DNA from: Diphasiastrum complanatum
Lineage: Eukaryota; Streptophyta; Lycopodiopsida; Lycopodiales; Lycopodiaceae
Assembly (NCBI GenBank): GCA_029204225.1
Contig: CM055094.1
Span: forward strand, 25,506,541 to 25,570,540
Length of the DNA stretch: 64,000 nucleotides
Reading direction: 5' to 3'
The position numbers and the translations under genes are program-made. Below are positions 11,945 through 24,066 of this stretch, in pieces. The notes beneath the pieces were generated by a model that was not told the origin of the DNA, searched no databases, and saw only the letters and a program-made list of their open reading frames with translations. The stretch's first letter is position 1. Every line of letters starts with the position of its first letter.

Positions 11945-12238
11945 AAATACTGCTTTGTACTCGGCCTCACTAGATGACAATGAGATAGTAGCTTGTTTCT
12001 TCGACATCCATGATATAGCTCCATCACCTATGAAAATACAATGAGCAATAATGGATTAGCTCCATCCCCTATCCATTGCATCTCCAACATATTCCAAATC
12101 TGAAAAACCAAAAAGGTTAGGTGATGATCCCTCATACAATATGCCAAAATCTAGAGTTCCAATGATGTACCTCAGAACTCGTTTTCCTAGCTTTGTAACT
12201 TGAGGTAAGTCTATCATTGGTTTCCAACATGACTCCAC
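11945..12238 (-). pseudogene. Ty1/copia RNase H fragment
   Basis: On the minus strand the frame reads GKRVLRYIIGTLDFGILYEG, GFSDLEYVGDAMD, a TAA, then GDGAISWMSKKQATISLSSS and EAEYKAV. This is the copia RNase H block equivalent to LRYV-x-G-T, D-A-D-W and SSKKQ-x-T-I/V-S-LSS-x-EAEY. About 95 residues survive, with at least one stop. It belongs to a different element copy from the plus-strand integrase it abuts. Confidence 0.85.
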
Positions 12239-12879
12239 TTGAGGTTGTCATGTATCAATGACCTGATCTTCTCTTTCAATCTGTTTCAATGCACAAAGCA
12301 CTCTTTTGAACAACAACAAATGTTTTCAAAAGAAATCACAAAAATTTGAAACTACTCAAAAATTCTCTTTTAGCACTTATACCAAGCAAATCAACACATA
12401 GAATCATGGAATCTTGATCATCAACCTATGATAAACTCTCAACATAATGACTCTTGCCACTTCCTAAGATTGAAACACACTCAAATGAAGTCCAACAACC
12501 TCACTATCTAGATATCCAATGACAAAATCACAAAAAGATGATTATTCCAAATCTACATGCAAATGTTGAAAATTTGATATGCAATCTATTAGACACCACT
12601 TAGGCTGATCTAATGATCCAAAAATCGGCCAAATCTAGTATGTGAATTCAAAAATCGGAATTGATCAAGTTTATAACTCTATATAGGGTTTTGATCTACA
12701 AAAGATCCAATCTACAAATGCAAGAAACTCGATTTTGGTGTAGAATCCTCTCTAGCATGCTCTAGTCTTGATATCTTCACCAAGTCATTGATAGATCTGA
12801 TTTCCTCCTTCATAACCTGAAACAAAAGTGAGACCTTCTCTCCAATAGTCAAGCATCCCTACATTTACTATTTGCATAT
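12239..12879. other. No gene recognised
   Basis: AT-rich stretch between two copia scraps with no supportable frame on either strand. It may be eroded retroelement sequence. Confidence 0.4.
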
Positions 12880-12969
12880 GTAGCCACTTATGACCTCATG
12901 ATCCACATAGTGGATCAGAAAACCGCATTCTTACATGGTGAATTAGACGAAGAAGTCTACATGGATTAA
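12880..12969 (+). pseudogene. Tiny Ty1/copia reverse transcriptase fragment
   Basis: About 30 codons read YDLMIHIVDQKTAFLHGELD followed by EEVYMD and a stop. This matches the RT block usually written MDVKTAFLNGELEEEIYM, including the first catalytic Asp. Flanks on both sides are unrelated. Confidence 0.7.
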
Positions 12970-14764
12970 CCTCCCAGTTCCATTTGCACGTCACTTGCCA
13001 CCTACACCTGCCGAATGCACAAACTATGTTGTTTGGATGCTTAGATAAATGCAAAATACCAGCCATTTTTGCATGGATTGTTTTGAAGGTCAAATAATGG
13101 TATGGAAGCCTTGGGATGTTTGTAGGGCACTCACCTGTCATGACTTGTGGTTGGTTCATTCCCAAGGGAGCATGACCTCACCTTTAATAGAAAAAAGATG
13201 TGTGTATGTATTGTGAGAAATTGGCAAAAATCTAGCTTGGTATTCCTATGTTAGAAGTTTGTGAGTGAATCTCACATGTGTGGAGGATGTTCCCACGTGT
13301 GGAGAACTGTAAAATAAATAAAAATGCTTGTTATAGGGGTCTCATAAAGTTTCATAGTCAAGCTTCTAGGTGTCATTAGTAGATTAAACAGTTAAAAAAA
13401 AACTTTAAAATGCAAGCCAACATGCAGGGGACATGGGCTGGCCCAAAAAATGGCTTTGAGTGGTCCCGAAGTGGGAGTGGGTCCTTGCCATGTCATCTGC
13501 TACATAGTGACAAGTGCTTGTTAGTGTGAAAAGGTGGAAGGCCCATTTTTTCTCCAATGGAAAAGCTCCATTTTAAATTTTGGACTTGCAAGCAGTGCAG
13601 TGTGAAATGGCTCTTAATTTATCGTCCATTCAAGGGGTAGTGCCTTTATAAGAGCCTACTAACCATGGTAGTTTGCAATCTCCTCAAGTTTATGAGACTC
13701 TCTAAGGTTACAATTTTAGAACTCTAACATAGCCCCCATACTAGAATAGTTTTGCTTAGAACGGCATCTATATTGACTGAAGAGCTAAAATTCTGTAGCA
13801 TCTTGATTATTGCAAACTCGACCTAATCACTGATCTTCAAACTTTTTCGATGTAACAAACCGCTGCTATTGCTTCTTATAGCTGCATACAATCACAAATA
13901 TGCAAAAAAAAAATCTAAGTTAATGATCAGGTGAACTGCCGATGTCTGGGTAATTTCAAGCACCCCATATGTCCTCCCAGACACTCGTAAAACGCCTGTT
14001 GAGCCCGCTAAACCACCCGATACGGCTTAATTTCACCTGTCACAACGTCTAATTAACACTTACTGTGCATCCAAAAAACTTGTACCTCATTGCTAACACC
14101 GGTTATGGTTGTAAATATGACTGTAATCGCACACCTGACACACGCTTTCGCATGTTCAGGTCCATCCTGCCCTTATGTACTGATAAAAGCACCTATACCT
14201 TTTGTTTTTTCTTACAGTACAGTCTGTAACTTCTTGTATTCCCTTGGTATAGTTGGTGGGTACGTCACTAAAAGGCCTCTTTATGCAGATAGATTGCTGG
14301 TCGCTTATACTTTTTTTGAACTTCGAAGAAGATCGCAGCCAATAGAATGATCGTTGTCTCCTTGATTTGTATTGTCTCCACCAGCTGATGGGTATCTGTG
14401 ACCGAACAGTTGGTTGCGGTGCTCATCTGTTTAGATTCGTGAGGTTCGCCATCATCAATCACCCGAGAGATTAAACTTTCTATTACATCTATATATACTA
14501 GTGATGTAAATTGGTGATAAACCTCACTGCTCCTGATATAATATCATTGGCAGGATTCGACTCTTTCCTTGTTCACTTCTTGGCTTCGTGCTATTTAAAC
14601 ACGCGGATCCAAGTTGCTCAAGAATTGCTCGTCAACGACGATCCGCCTCAGCCTTTTTGTAATACACATGTGTCCCCATGTGCACGCAACAAAGTGTGAT
14701 TGATTGGCTTGGATCAACGATCAATCACTCATGGGATTGATGGCATATATGTATTGCATTCTTG
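12970..14764. other. No gene recognised
   Basis: Nothing supportable on either strand. Two CACGTGTG/CATGTGTGG motifs occur near 13270-13305. A splice-acceptor-like run (gcattcttgcag) ends at 14765 and marks the edge of the next feature. Confidence 0.4.
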
Positions 14765-14765
14765 C

Positions 14766-15468
14766 AGATTTATATCCATTTAGCATAAGCGAATGGGAGC
14801 CAGCACAATCCCTAGCAGGTATATTGGATGTGATTCATTCGGATGTTGGAAAATCACAATACAGAGGAAGAACTTCTAAGGAGCTTGCAGATAGTGGTAT
14901 ATTTTTCTATGAGTCCAAGTACATTCCAGATATTCATGGAGATTTCAAAAAGCTTGAAGATATACCACTGCCACATTTTGGAAGTGATGAATGGCTTGCA
15001 CCTAATAGTATTGTGTTAGAATCTTTTAGATGCAAATTACTGTTAGCTTTGAAAAACTCAATGAAAGCGAGCACTGGATCAAAAGTCAATAGATTAAGTT
15101 GGTTTTTGTCCTTATATGTATTTGTAGATTTTTTTTCAAATGCAAATGTTCGTAGAACACCAACATTATTTGTTTGCAAGGATGTGCCAGATGACACTCT
15201 TTCAGATATGATGGATGTGGGTTGAGAATGCAAGGTAGTTGGAGATATTGAATGTAGAATTAAAAAATCTTCTATGATATTTCGTTATTGCATTGCGAGA
15301 CAAATGCTTATTCTTACATTCAGTTACCAGAGATGGAAACGAATAAGTGGGACCTGGATGCCACTGGATCAAGACCTTCAAGTGGATGATCACACAGATC
15401 GAAAAGAAGCCCACATTTTCAACAATGAAGATATGCTAACTACAATTTTAGTGGAGGATCATTAGAGC
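14766..15468 (+). CDS. Unidentified gene-like ORF, possibly two exons
   Basis: I do not recognise the family. After an acceptor-like TATTGCATTCTTGCAG at 14750-14765, an open frame runs to a TGA at 15223-15225. Its composition looks protein-like: LYPFSISEWEPAQSLAGILD, VIHSDVGKSQYRGRTSKELA, DSGIFFYESKYIPDIHGDFK, LPHFGSDEWLAPNSIVLESF. It is soluble-looking, with no signal peptide or zinc motif, and no obvious catalytic box. A second short frame (15274-15465, ending EDMLTTILVEDH) could be a further exon or chance. The feature points toward the minus-strand Ulp1 gene that ends at 15934, so the two are convergent. A Met in the first 20 codons exists, but the true start probably lies in an upstream exon. 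Confidence 0.35.
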
Positions 15469-15933
15469 TTGAGTTATATCAAACAAGAGCTGGTCTTAAT
15501 GCACAATGAAATTCTACCATAACACTTCAGATTCATTATCAATGGAAAGCTGGTAAGATTTTATTGTGATTTGCAAATCAATCAATGATTATATATGTAA
15601 CTTTGTTCAGAGAATAAAGAAATTAACAAGTTGCTTATCTTTCATGCAAATACAAAAAAGACAAGACAGGAAAACACAACACCCTGCAAGGATCTTCTAG
15701 TAGATATCAACATTGTAGAAGAACAATAAAAATCCATACAATCAATTGTACAAACTCATATATGTATTCAATAGAATATCACCCAAATTTGGGGATTTTG
15801 TACAACTGTGCAAAATAATTCTTTTTTCTGTATTCATTATATGTTAGTTTTCAATGTATGTCTATATCTCTATATCAGTAAGAAACTATGTCTATCTTTT
15901 CAGCTTGGGTATATACAAATTGCCCAGCCTCAT

Positions 15934-17019
15934 TTAAAATATGAACATCATCTGGCTTAGAAGGCCCAGCATTAGTCCAGCAGTTGACTTGGCCAATAGA
16001 CTAAAGATGAGCTCCTGTCGAAATCTATACACTTCGCCAGCTGTATAATCATCGAGGGTACACTGCAATAAACAATATATTAGATGAATATATTACATAA
16101 GATAAAAGAGAAAGGGCTAATAACTCACCTTTGAAATATCAACATCCTTTTGAAGATTGTACCACTCAAAAAATAATTTGGCATTGTATAGAGTACACCA
16201 TGCACAGCTAAATGAGTCATTTTGCTTGTGTGTCTACAATACATTCAACCGATTAATAATGGGACGAAGATACTGACACTTAACAATGATGATAAACAAA
16301 AATAAAAATGTTCAATGATTACCTCAATGCTCACAATTTCACATGTTTCTGCCGTGGGATTCTCTATTGTCTTCGGCAGGAGCAAGTCAATATCCTTATG
16401 TGTGTTGCTTGCGGAATTCATCTTTACACAAAAAAGATTTACGACATTATTTGTTGTCATTTTTACAAAAACTATAGTTAAGCTCCAATGATCACTGCAA
16501 AAAACAATGAAGAATTCCATTAGATAGATAATACAGTGATTACAATTAAAGAAGTAGACAAGTAAATAAATAGACAAGTAAGGAAATAGACATACTTGGT
16601 ATGATAAGGCATCAACAGAAACTTCACAGCTGGTGAGCAAGCACCAGGAATACAATGCGACAAAGTGTTGTTGTTGTCCTTGATGCCATGCAGAAAAAAA
16701 TTGTTGAGAAGCGACAATTCTTTCATGGAATCCCTTGCAATATCATATTGCAGTAAGGGGAGACCCACCCCAATCACTGGATCGCTGATAGAGGCCCTTC
16801 TATACTTCATCTGAATACAATCTGGGATTCTAAAGTTAAGAGTAAAACCAATTTCTTTTATTTGGAAGAGAATTGGCATAGCGTCGGACCTTTTTAGGAG
16901 CTTGAGCAGAGGATTTCTTGCTCCTTTTAGGGGCATGTTGCTTGCGAGGCCTCTTTGTGGGAAGGTTAGTTCTGTCAAGGGGTTCGTCCCTGGGAGCAGA
17001 GGGTTTATTTTTGTGAAGT
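15934..17019 (-). CDS. Ulp1/SENP-like cysteine protease (C48 family), five exons
   Basis: C48 proteases remove SUMO or related ubiquitin-like tags; in transposons they are accessory proteins. I read exons at 16890-~17019, 16596-16810, 16323-16494, 16129-16233 and 15934-16062. The introns are 79, 101, 89 and 66 bp, all GT-AG, and all four joins keep the reading frame. Exon 1 is strongly basic (TKRPRKQHAPKRSKKSSAQA), a likely nuclear signal. The join 16596/16494 creates MPYHTNDHWSLTIVF, with the catalytic His in HWSL. The fourth exon has KQNDSFSCAWCTLY: Gln and Cys have the exact Ulp1 spacing (Q-x5-C), although the usual D-C-G is S-C-A. The Asp expected after HWSL appears replaced by Asn (VKMNS). 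The C-terminal exon ends YRFRQELIFSLLAKS, like the family's last helix. No stop interrupts it, unlike nearly all other frames here. The 5' start is unresolved; an H3-fold ORF lies immediately upstream. Confidence 0.72.
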
Positions 17020-17400
17020 TTATAGAATCTCTCCCTCGAGTCTATACAAAATTTGAAAATCTTTGGGCATTATGGTGACCCGCTTAGCATGGATGGAAAG
17101 CAAAAAAGAATCCTAAAAAAAAAGAGCCAAATAGTCCACCGCGGACTCGTGCAAGCACTGCAATGCTGCAGGTGTGAACCTGACATGACTCTGCAGACTA
17201 TCCCGGGTAATCTTACGGATAGTTTTGTAGAATGGTGTCTTTGGTATCAGGAGCAAGGTGGATCTTTGATATTTCTTGATCTCAGAGAGCCATCTGCTTG
17301 TGTTACGCCTAGTCTGCCATGGAGGATTAATAGTAGGGTTACTAGTGGATATAGTCTCAGGAGAGAAGAAATCTCTCCAGTTTTGTTTGACCCTAGACAT
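17020..17400 (-). pseudogene. Histone H3-fold protein, CENH3-like, with one in-frame TAG
   Basis: H3-family histones form the nucleosome core; CENH3 marks centromeres. A 126-codon frame has a variable N-tail (about 30 residues) and then the fold. Helix 1: SEIKKYQRSTLLLIPKTPF. Helix 2: RFTPAALQCLHESAVDYLAL then FF, TAG, DS. Helix 3: LLSIHAKRVTIMPKDFQ. The TAG at 17113-17115 stands where H3 has Glu in F-E-D, a single G-to-T change. Loop 1 (ITRDSLQSHVRF) is one residue longer than in canonical H3, and LLIP, KDF and LEGE resemble CENH3 more than H3. The canonical H3 N-tail (ARTKQTARKS) is absent. An N-terminal exon may be missing, since a TGA lies shortly upstream of the Met at 17400. The frame ends at TAA 17020-17022, where the basic exon of the Ulp1 gene takes over in another frame, so the two may have been one ORF. 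The CENH3 rather than H3 placement is inference. Confidence 0.7.
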
Positions 17401-17499
17401 CAGGGTAGTATCAGATCAGTGCGCAGTTATCCTGACAATGATGAGAAGAGGGTAACAAGTCCCGTAGAGGTGTGTTTGCATTGTAATGTGGTCTAATGC

Positions 17500-17880
17500 G
17501 GTTTCCACGGATCAAGGATTGATGTGATTGGATTGCGGTCGCTACGGTTCAAGACGGTCGCTGCTATAATTGGGAGGCGGTTGCTACCGTTGTAAGAGTG
17601 GAGGTGGTGTGATTGCGGTGAATACAATAGCTGCGGTGCTATTGTTGGCGATGGCTACGACTCAAGGCGGTTGCTACAACTGTAAGGTGGTTGCAATGGC
17701 TGTAGTGCGGTTGATATGCGAGCTGATTGCGGTTTAGTGCGGGTGGGATGGTTCACGAGAGTGGTAGGTGAATACGGTATGTTTTCGGTCGCTACGGTGC
17801 AAGAGTTGATCCTACGGCTGCAATGTGGTGGCTAAGGCTGTAGTGCGGTCGTTATGGCTCGATGCAGATGCAGGCCCGTG
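17500..17880 (+). repeat. Degenerate minisatellite, GCGGTTGCTAC type
   Basis: GCGG(T/C)(T/C)G(C/A)TACG-like words recur at irregular 20-40 bp spacing (for example ggcggttgctaccg, ggcggttgctacaac, gtggttgcaatggctgtagtgcgg). The array starts just upstream of the H3-fold ORF and merges into the next, related GA-rich array. Confidence 0.5.
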
Positions 17881-18009
17881 TCGTTGCTCTCATTTACAAT
17901 GGTGCAGCTTGTGGTTCGTGTGGATTGTCAAATAGATCGTCGATTCAAGCTGAGGATCTGATGTATGTCGTGCTCGTCAGTTCTGATCGTCGTTGGAAAG
18001 TTCTGTGGT

Positions 18010-18880
18010 CTAGCGTGGATCTGGTCCAGTTGAGATTGTGAGAATTCCCTTTGGTCGAGATTGGACCCAGACCCTCCGGTTGAGAGTTGATCAAAACTCT
18101 TCGGTCGAAATTGGACCCAGACCCTCCAATCGAGAGTTGATCAAAACTCTTCAGTTGAGATGTGATAAAAACTCTTCGGTCGAGATTGAGAATCACTTGG
18201 GTTGAGATTGAGAATCTCTTCATTCAAATGCGGATCTCTTCGTTGAGATTGAGAATCTCTTCGGTCAAGGTTTAAGCGTTGGGCTTCGGATGAGATTTGA
18301 CAGAGTGCTTTGAATCCGGTAGAGATTTGAAGGAGCGCTTTGGCTCCGGTTGAAATTTCAAAGAGGCTGTCGGTTGAGATTTACGTGAGGCCTTCGCTCG
18401 AGATTAGGACTTAAGGCTCCGGTTGAGATTTAACAAGAAGCCTTCGGCTCCGGTTGAGGTTTAAGCAAGTGCTCCAGTTGAGATGGGAGTGATGGGCTCC
18501 CGTTGATGTTTGAGCAAATGTTGTGGTTGAGATCTGAAGGAGCGCTTTGGCTCCAATTGAGATTTAACAGAAAGCCTTCGGTCGAGATTTAAATAGAATG
18601 CTTCGATCAAGATTAGGACTTAAGGCTCCGGTTGAGATTTAACAGGAAGCCTTTGGTCGAGATTTAACAGAAAGTATCGGTTGAGGTGCGACGGAACGTC
18701 TGTGAAGGCTCGGTCGAGATCTGATCGATAAGCATCGGTTGAGGTGTAACTCAGGACATGGCAGGTTTTTTTAGTAGTGGCTCGGTCGAGAGTTGGTGTG
18801 TAGCGGTCCGGTCCAAACGAAAGTCGTGGAACTCGGCTTGGTAAGGAGCGTGAAGCCTCGGTCAAAAAATGAGTTGCACG
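18010..18880 (+). repeat. Degenerate tandem array, CGGTTGAGATTTAACAGAAAGCCTT type
   Basis: More than 25 variants of (T/C)CGGT(C/T)GAGATT(T/G)A followed by a short spacer repeat roughly every 25-35 bp, for example at 18160-18260, 18300-18460 and 18540-18700. An inner larger unit (agattggacccagaccctcc...gagagttgatcaaaactctt) occurs twice at 18055-18150. ORFs across it are by-products of the repeat. Confidence 0.7.
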
Positions 18881-21800
18881 TTGGTCAGGACCAAAGTGGC
18901 GAGCTCTATAATGAACGTGTGGGAGACCTCAGAGTGATGGTTCTGTAGCACAGATTGGAATTGTGTGGCTTGGTTTAGTGTCTGTGTAGCTATGGAAATG
19001 GTGCCAAATGTTCACAGATTCCCCTGAATCTGTGAACACGATTTTTCTTTTTATTTCTTTCTTCTTCTTTTGGCTACTTCTGTAGGTTACGGTTCTGGTC
19101 TTCTTGTTAGAACAGTTTCCAAACAGGAGTGTTACTTAGATCACAACGTGTATTCCCAGCATGTCAGTGGGAGAGATGGATACATTACTCAGCTACATGC
19201 ATGAACAAGCCATGCAACCAGTCCTAGCTTAGTATGAATCAGCATTCTGAATCGGGAGCAATTCTACAAACTATCTACTAAAACTAGCGAACAAATAGTG
19301 ACAAGATTAAACTACTCAGCAAGAAACAAGAAACAAGAAACTAGATTCCTAACAACACTCTAGCAGGCCAAGAATCAAGAAACACTCATTTCTTGATGCT
19401 TGGAATGCCCAAGAACAATCAAGAACTGGAATGTCAGAGAATATGCAAGATCTACACCACAATTTCAGCCTATTTAGTTTACTTGAATGCTGATTCCTAC
19501 ATTAATCCACAAACAAGAAATGAAATCTACTCCACAACTAAAAGCAAAAGAGTAAGCAAGAAATCTAGTTAATCCACAACACAAAAGAAATCAAAGCATG
19601 CTCCTAGAAACTTCACTCAAGAACATTGCCATGAACAAGGAGCTTAGCAATCATCAAGAACTCTTGGAAGATCTTCTTTATTCACTCAAGAGAACTTGAC
19701 AATACATTCAAAGCTCCCTCACAAGAGACGAGGGTCCTTAAATAAGCAAGAAGGCTGCCCATGTGGAGCCCAAGTGGCAATTCCACCAAATTAGAAATTA
19801 CATGTGGCAATTGCCCTTCCACTAGAGTCACCATCAAAAGGTGGCTCACTCCAAATTATTTAAGGGGGGGTCTACATTTATTCACAATGCCTAGGAAATA
19901 TTACTGGCTCCTACATGGTTGTTCCTTCTCTGGGATACACCATGTAGGCTCACATAGATAATTCACTGTCATCCTAGCTAGTAATTTCTCGGCTCTCATG
20001 CTCGGCTCTCAGCTTCTTCTGCTCTCCTCCTTTTGAGACCTCCTCGGTCATGGGTGAGAGATATTCCGTGTCTTCAGCTTGGCTCGCCATCTAGGGATTC
20101 TCTGGAATCCGCTAACAGGGGCAATGGATGGTCGACGATTTGGTATTTTTATTATAACTGCCTTTGCATGTACAAAGTAGGCGGACTGTTAACATGGCGT
20201 CATGGGTTGGATTTCTAACCGACAGTATCAAAATTTACACTGTATCGAAAATATACAAAGACTCAAAAAATATACACTGACTCGAGAAATTATACAATGA
20301 CTCGGAAAATATACAATATATCGAAGTCTGTATACACTCATTTTTTGTGGAATTGCAAAGATGTATAGAACTGGATTTCAACACAACCTGGATTATAATG
20401 TCCAATTTTATGAAGCTCAAAGATAGTACAGACATTCTAGAAACTGGCTTGGAGAATTCAGAGTGGTGCATAAATGATCTTGTGGATGATATATAGAGAG
20501 AGACGTTTTGTAGAGCATCTAGAATGATATCTTTCTAAATGCCAGAGAACTATGATATTGTATGTTTATAGCATTTGTTCCAAAAGTCTAAAGGCTGAGC
20601 ATATCATTCAATATGACAGAATAAGTTAAAGCATATCTTTTTAGTAGATGTTTTCAAACACATATGCTATCACATAATCGTTGTCCAGCAAAGATTGCTT
20701 GTGGTGAATGTAATCCTGACAATCAACGAATAATCCAAGAAGTGTTCATTTTTCCCTTACTGTGCGGGGTGGTAATGAGATGGTATCCTTGTGGAATAGT
20801 CCTGTGCAATATTGGAGTGACGTGGTTTGGGACACAAACCAAAGATTGTATACGGTCTCCTCAGTGTAACTTACACTCTCAACGTCATTCTTGGAGATAG
20901 TCAAGGAAACATTTAAATCATGGCTAGTATCACTATTAGAATGAACATAAATTGAGCTGCACATAGCTCTATGTAATTAAATAGTCAATTTTTAAAAAAT
21001 CAAAAGCTTGGAAGCATGTAAAACTTCTGTGAAATTAGGTGAGTAACCAGTTAGTACACCGTTTAGGGTTTTAGATTTTTGCATCGTTTTCAATTGAAAT
21101 AATGACATGATATACACTTTATACTGTAAAACACCTTCAAATGTGCATCAAAGGACTGTGAAGCTGCAATTGAGAGTTATGAAAACATAGTTTGTATACA
21201 AAAAAAGCAGTAGGCTCCTGACCTCACACTTTTTTGAACTCTATCATTGATGATTGATCATGTCAAACATATGCAAATATGAAACACCAATGACAAAGCC
21301 ATTGGCATCTTAGATAGTTCCACAATATTAGACGACTTTTTGGGTTTGCAAAATTTAGTTCAATCCCTATTTGACAAAATTGGAAATGTTCCAAGAAATG
21401 CCATGCAGCCTATTATAAAAAACATCCAGAAACGTTGCCTCTATCTCCTCAGATTGACTTACATGATGCATTCCTCTACCACACACATGAGGCCCACAGT
21501 GACCGCGCCACCATACATTGTTAGCTCACACCTCAGTGTGGCAGATACTCATTGATCTTTGAAGGAGATTTTTGGAGAATTCAATCTCATTTCCAATGGG
21601 CAATTAATCGCACTTTTGTTGTTAGTAGACAATCGTTGATTGCAAAGGCACATTGCAAACCATTGCATTCCAAGTTAGTAGAGATCAAGCCACTTTTTGA
21701 CCAGAATATGAGCACATTTGCCTGACTCCTACATCACAAGGTTACTTTCAAAGTAAGAAACACGCCACCCAGTATATTTCTCAGTTAGTTTTTGTATAAG

Positions 21801-22091
21801 CAGAAAACATGGAGTAATAGCACTAAGGCTATGTCTTTTTAGACATTTATAACCACATATTCATAAGATATACAAACAGGAGAAATAAACATAAATATTA
21901 TAACGAAATAGCTTACAATCAGATAGTAGTGCCATTTTTGGATACGATAGTAGATCCAACGAAGAGGAGCAATTGTTAAGGAATGTCTTGTGGCCCTGTG
22001 AATGATAGTAATCCAATGTTAAAATGTTTGCATATACACAGATCAACTGAAAACTATCACAAATTGGAACAAAGCTAAACTAAAGTGAGCC

Positions 22092-22096
<5 letters not shown>
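18881..22096. other. No gene recognised; one short minisatellite
   Basis: No supportable coding frame. At 20225-20340 a roughly 20 bp unit, (a)tatacactgactcg(a)aaaa, repeats about six times with variation. 19600-19760 is LTR-like in texture (short direct words, tttattcactcaag) but has no confirmed ends. Confidence 0.4.

Positions 22097-22136
<40 letters not shown>
22097..22136 (+). repeat. (TG)n microsatellite
   Basis: About 20 uninterrupted TG units. Confidence 0.95.
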
Positions 22137-23156
<1,020 letters not shown>

Positions 23157-23192
23157 TATGAAAATGTATGTGTATATCTATATCTATCTATA

Positions 23193-23345
23193 TATATATA
23201 TTTCAACTTATGTACAGTTTTGCGCATGTGTCTGGGTGCACCCATGCATCCTCCTCCCCTCACCCATGCATGAGCTTTTTCTAACTAAAAAACTTGGGGA
23301 GGAGGATGCATGTATGGGGAATGTGCATATCCCCATACATTTGCA
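23193..23345 (+). repeat. Dispersed repeat A, copy 1
   Basis: The block atatatttcaacttatgtacagttttgcgcatgtgt... through ...cccatgcatgagcttttt and the following gaggatgcatgtatgggga is nearly the same as 25755-25925. It contains the palindromic core GGGTGCACCC and the mirrored words cctcacccatgcat/gaggatgcatgtatgggg, so the transcript could fold. It may be a short non-autonomous element. Confidence 0.75.
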
Positions 23346-23810
23346 CATTGCGTGCATTGAGGGGTGGACCCCAAAAAGATTACTCACCCCCTCCCTCCCA
23401 CTTACTAAATTCAAATACTTAAAGTTTGAAGTTAAGGTTTTATTTTTTGCACACATTTCAATGTGCTTTAAACTTTAGCCAATAGTATTTATTACTTGGC
23501 TTTCTTATTTATTTTAAATTATCAAAGTTTTATACATAAATCATGAACATAAAAATTTTCTTGACTACCTTAAACTGGTTTTTTTTTTTTCAATTCTTCA
23601 AATTCCTATCTTGGCCCACCATTTTCAGGAATGTTTAACCACAAGCCCAAATTCACTAGCTTTAACTCCTAAATTGTTACCCACAAGCTTTTATCCATGG
23701 GCCAAAAAATGCACATTAAAAAAAAAAGGAGGGGGATGGGGTGAGGGGAGTAAAAGAGACAATAAAAAGAGAAAAATAGGGGGGGAGGGGGGATTTGGAA
23801 CACACGTGCA

Positions 23811-23902
23811 TGCACACACACACAAACACACACACACGCACACGCACACACGCACGTGTGTGCGCGCATGTGCACGCGAGCGCGCGCACACACACACACA
23901 TC
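23811..23902 (+). repeat. (CA)n/(CG)n mixed purine-pyrimidine tract
   Basis: Alternating CA, CG and TG runs of about 90 bp, the kind of sequence able to adopt Z-DNA. The ORFs read across it on both strands are artefacts. Confidence 0.9.
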
Positions 23903-23995
23903 TCCATATAAAAGACCTTTTGTGGATAAGATATATTGTATGAAGTATAGAGTCTAGAGTCCTTTTTTTCCTTCTCTCTTTCCCGCGGGCCCCAC

Positions 23996-24004
<9 letters not shown>

Positions 24005-24062
<58 letters not shown>
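24005..24062 (+). repeat. (TC)n microsatellite
   Basis: About 29 TC units, the complement of the GA arrays elsewhere in the window. Confidence 0.95.

Positions 24063-24066
<4 letters not shown>

Noticed and set aside
17053-17496. 147-codon plus-strand ORF
   Set aside because: It overlaps the H3-fold frame on the opposite strand, which has clear family motifs. The plus-strand text resembles nothing.
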